14,236 nt of DNA, taken from M55B118 sp041694275 (GTDB taxonomy: Bacteria; Bacillota_I; Bacilli_A; Izemoplasmatales; Izemoplasmataceae). Position 1 is the first letter of the stretch, and each line of letters opens with the position of its first letter. This document shows, piece after piece, positions 13,215-14,236 of this stretch. A program made the position numbers and the translations under genes. The stretch spans positions 1 to 14,236 of the forward strand of contig JASMTQ010000099.1 of assembly GCA_041694275.1 (NCBI GenBank), in the 5' to 3' direction. The notes under the pieces were generated by a model. That model saw only the letters and a program-made list of their open reading frames with translations. It was not told where the DNA came from and ran no database searches.

Positions 13215-13243
13215 TTGACTTTGTAAGCGTTATCGTACATAGT
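13215..13243 (+). promoter_or_regulatory. Promoter of the carbamate kinase gene with internal cre-like site
   Basis: TTGACT (13215-13220), a 17-base spacer and CATAGT (13238-13243) form a reasonable sigma-A promoter. Between them TGTAAGCGTTATCG (13222-13235) matches the CcpA site consensus TGWAARCGYTWNCW at 13 of 14 positions. A cre placed between -35 and -10 normally gives repression by CcpA when preferred sugars are present. That would suit an energy-yielding arginine or carbamoyl phosphate pathway. Confidence 0.65.
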
Positions 13244-13276
13244 ATGAATAGACCATAATTACGAGGAGGACATTCC

Positions 13277-14209
13277 ATGAAAGTAGTCGTAGCATTAGGC
13301 GGAAACGCCTTAGGCAATACCCCTGATGAACAAAGAGAACTCGTCAAGCACACAGGACGTAGTGTGGCCGATCTCATCGAGGCCGGACACGAAGTCACTC
13401 TGGTTCACGGAAACGGCCCCCAGGTGGGCATGATTCAAAGTGCATTTGAAACGGCCTCAAAGACAAATGAAAAAGTTCCGCTCATGCCTTTGCCCGAATG
13501 TGGTGCCATGTCACAGGGCTATATCGGCTTTCATCTTCAAAATGCGATAAGAAATGAACTCGACAAACGAAAAATTGAAAGAGACATCGCAACCATCGTC
13601 ACCCAGACCGTCGTCGACAAGGATGACCCCGGGTTTAAAAACCCATCAAAACCAATCGGAGCTTTCTATCCTGATGAGGCAAGCATTCAAAAAGACCAGG
13701 AAAAAACCGGCCTTGAATATATCGAAGACAGTGGAAGAGGGTACCGCTTCGTTGTGGCGAGCCCAAAACCCACTGATTTTCTTGAAGCTGCGAGCATCAG
13801 GACGCTTCAAGAAAAAGGTACCGTGGTCATCGCATCGGGCGGTGGAGGCATTCCCGTTATCAAAACAGAAGAAGGCTACAAAGGCGTAGCGGCCGTCATC
13901 GACAAGGATTCTTCAAGTGCGCGCCTCGCTGAAATCATCGATGCGGACCGGTTCATTATCCTTACTGCGGTAAGCCGCGTTATGATCAACTTCAACAAAC
14001 CAGACCAAAAGGAAATCGTCTCCATGAACGTCAAGGAAGCCAATGCCTACATTGAAGAAGGGCAGTTTGCGAAAGGCAGCATGCTCCCAAAAGTCGAATC
14101 CGCCATTGATTTCGTCACGAGAAAACCCGGCTCCAAAGCAATCATCGGTGAACTCAAAGACGCAAGCGAAGCCGTCAAAGGCAATAGGGGTACCATCATC
14201 ACGTACTGA
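13277..14209 (+). CDS. arcC: Carbamate kinase
   Basis: The product has 310 residues, normal for the family. Landmarks are VVALGGNALG at the N-terminus, VHGNGPQVG, PECGAMSQGYIG, SGRGYRFVVASPKP, VIASGGGGIPV, AAVIDKDSSSARLAEIIDAD, EEGQFAKGSMLPKVE and the closing GNRGTIIT. The enzyme makes ATP from carbamoyl phosphate and ADP as the last step of the arginine deiminase or allied catabolic pathways, in the cytoplasm. GAGGAGG precedes the ATG. No other arginine deiminase gene is in the window: the gene upstream belongs to another unit, and a possible terminator lies just after the stop, so the gene may be transcribed alone. The preceding promoter holds a cre-like site, which fits catabolite repression. 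Confidence 0.95.
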   Translation: MKVVVALGGNALGNTPDEQRELVKHTGRSVADLIEAGHEVTLVHGNGPQVGMIQSAFETASKTNEKVPLMPLPECGAMSQGYIGFHLQNAIRNELDKRKIERDIATIVTQTVVDKDDPGFKNPSKPIGAFYPDEASIQKDQEKTGLEYIEDSGRGYRFVVASPKPTDFLEAASIRTLQEKGTVVIASGGGGIPVIKTEEGYKGVAAVIDKDSSSARLAEIIDADRFIILTAVSRVMINFNKPDQKEIVSMNVKEANAYIEEGQFAKGSMLPKVESAIDFVTRKPGSKAIIGELKDASEAVKGNRGTIITY

Positions 14210-14236
14210 CAAATTGGCCTTCGGGTCTTTGTTTGT
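14209..14236 (+). terminator. Possible terminator after carbamate kinase, at the window edge
   Basis: GGCC, the tetraloop TTCG and GGTC form a short hairpin with one wobble pair. Flanking ACAAA and TTTGT can extend it across a two-base bulge. A T-rich run begins at the edge but is cut off by the end of the window. Confidence 0.45.

Overview
The window looks like chromosomal DNA of a low-to-mid GC Gram-positive bacterium (Bacillota). The evidence is strong purine-rich ribosome binding sites (AGGAGG type), sigma-A-like promoters with extended -10 boxes, a lysine (L-box) riboswitch, a cre-like CcpA site, Gram-positive-style lipoproteins, a YwrD-type gamma-glutamyltransferase and many U-tract terminators. 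I cannot name the genus. There are no rRNA or tRNA genes, no CRISPR array and no recognisable insertion sequence.

Layout. (1) 1-234: a non-coding edge with a long inverted repeat and the possible start of a leftward gene. (2) 247-3016: a tightly packed rightward cluster: a small VanZ-like membrane protein, four paralogous small two-helix membrane proteins (three with an N-terminal zinc ribbon, one without), and an amidohydrolase lacking its N-terminal half. (3) 3027-4506: a strong promoter, a lysine riboswitch with readable antiterminator and terminator, and an M20 family deacetylase probably serving diaminopimelate/lysine synthesis. (4) 4508-7880: galU, then pcm (leftward) and a cytoplasmic-type gamma-glutamyltransferase (rightward), which diverge around a perfect palindrome. 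(5) 7892-13207: two paralogous, extremely acidic lipoproteins (leftward), then a divergent OmpR-type response regulator, a sensor histidine kinase and a small unknown protein (rightward). (6) 13215-14236: carbamate kinase under a promoter with a cre-like site between its -35 and -10.

The most interesting unit is region 5. Both lipoprotein promoters carry direct repeats of TTCACA (TGTGAA on the + strand) at exactly 11-bp spacing. In both, the last repeat ends 9 bp before a good -10 box. This is the expected geometry for activation by a PhoP/PhoB/OmpR-family regulator, and such a regulator is encoded next door. The inferred picture is a self-contained envelope system: a membrane kinase senses something outside the cell, the regulator binds the TTCACA repeats, and two polyanionic surface lipoproteins are made. 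The signal and the job of the lipoproteins are unknown.
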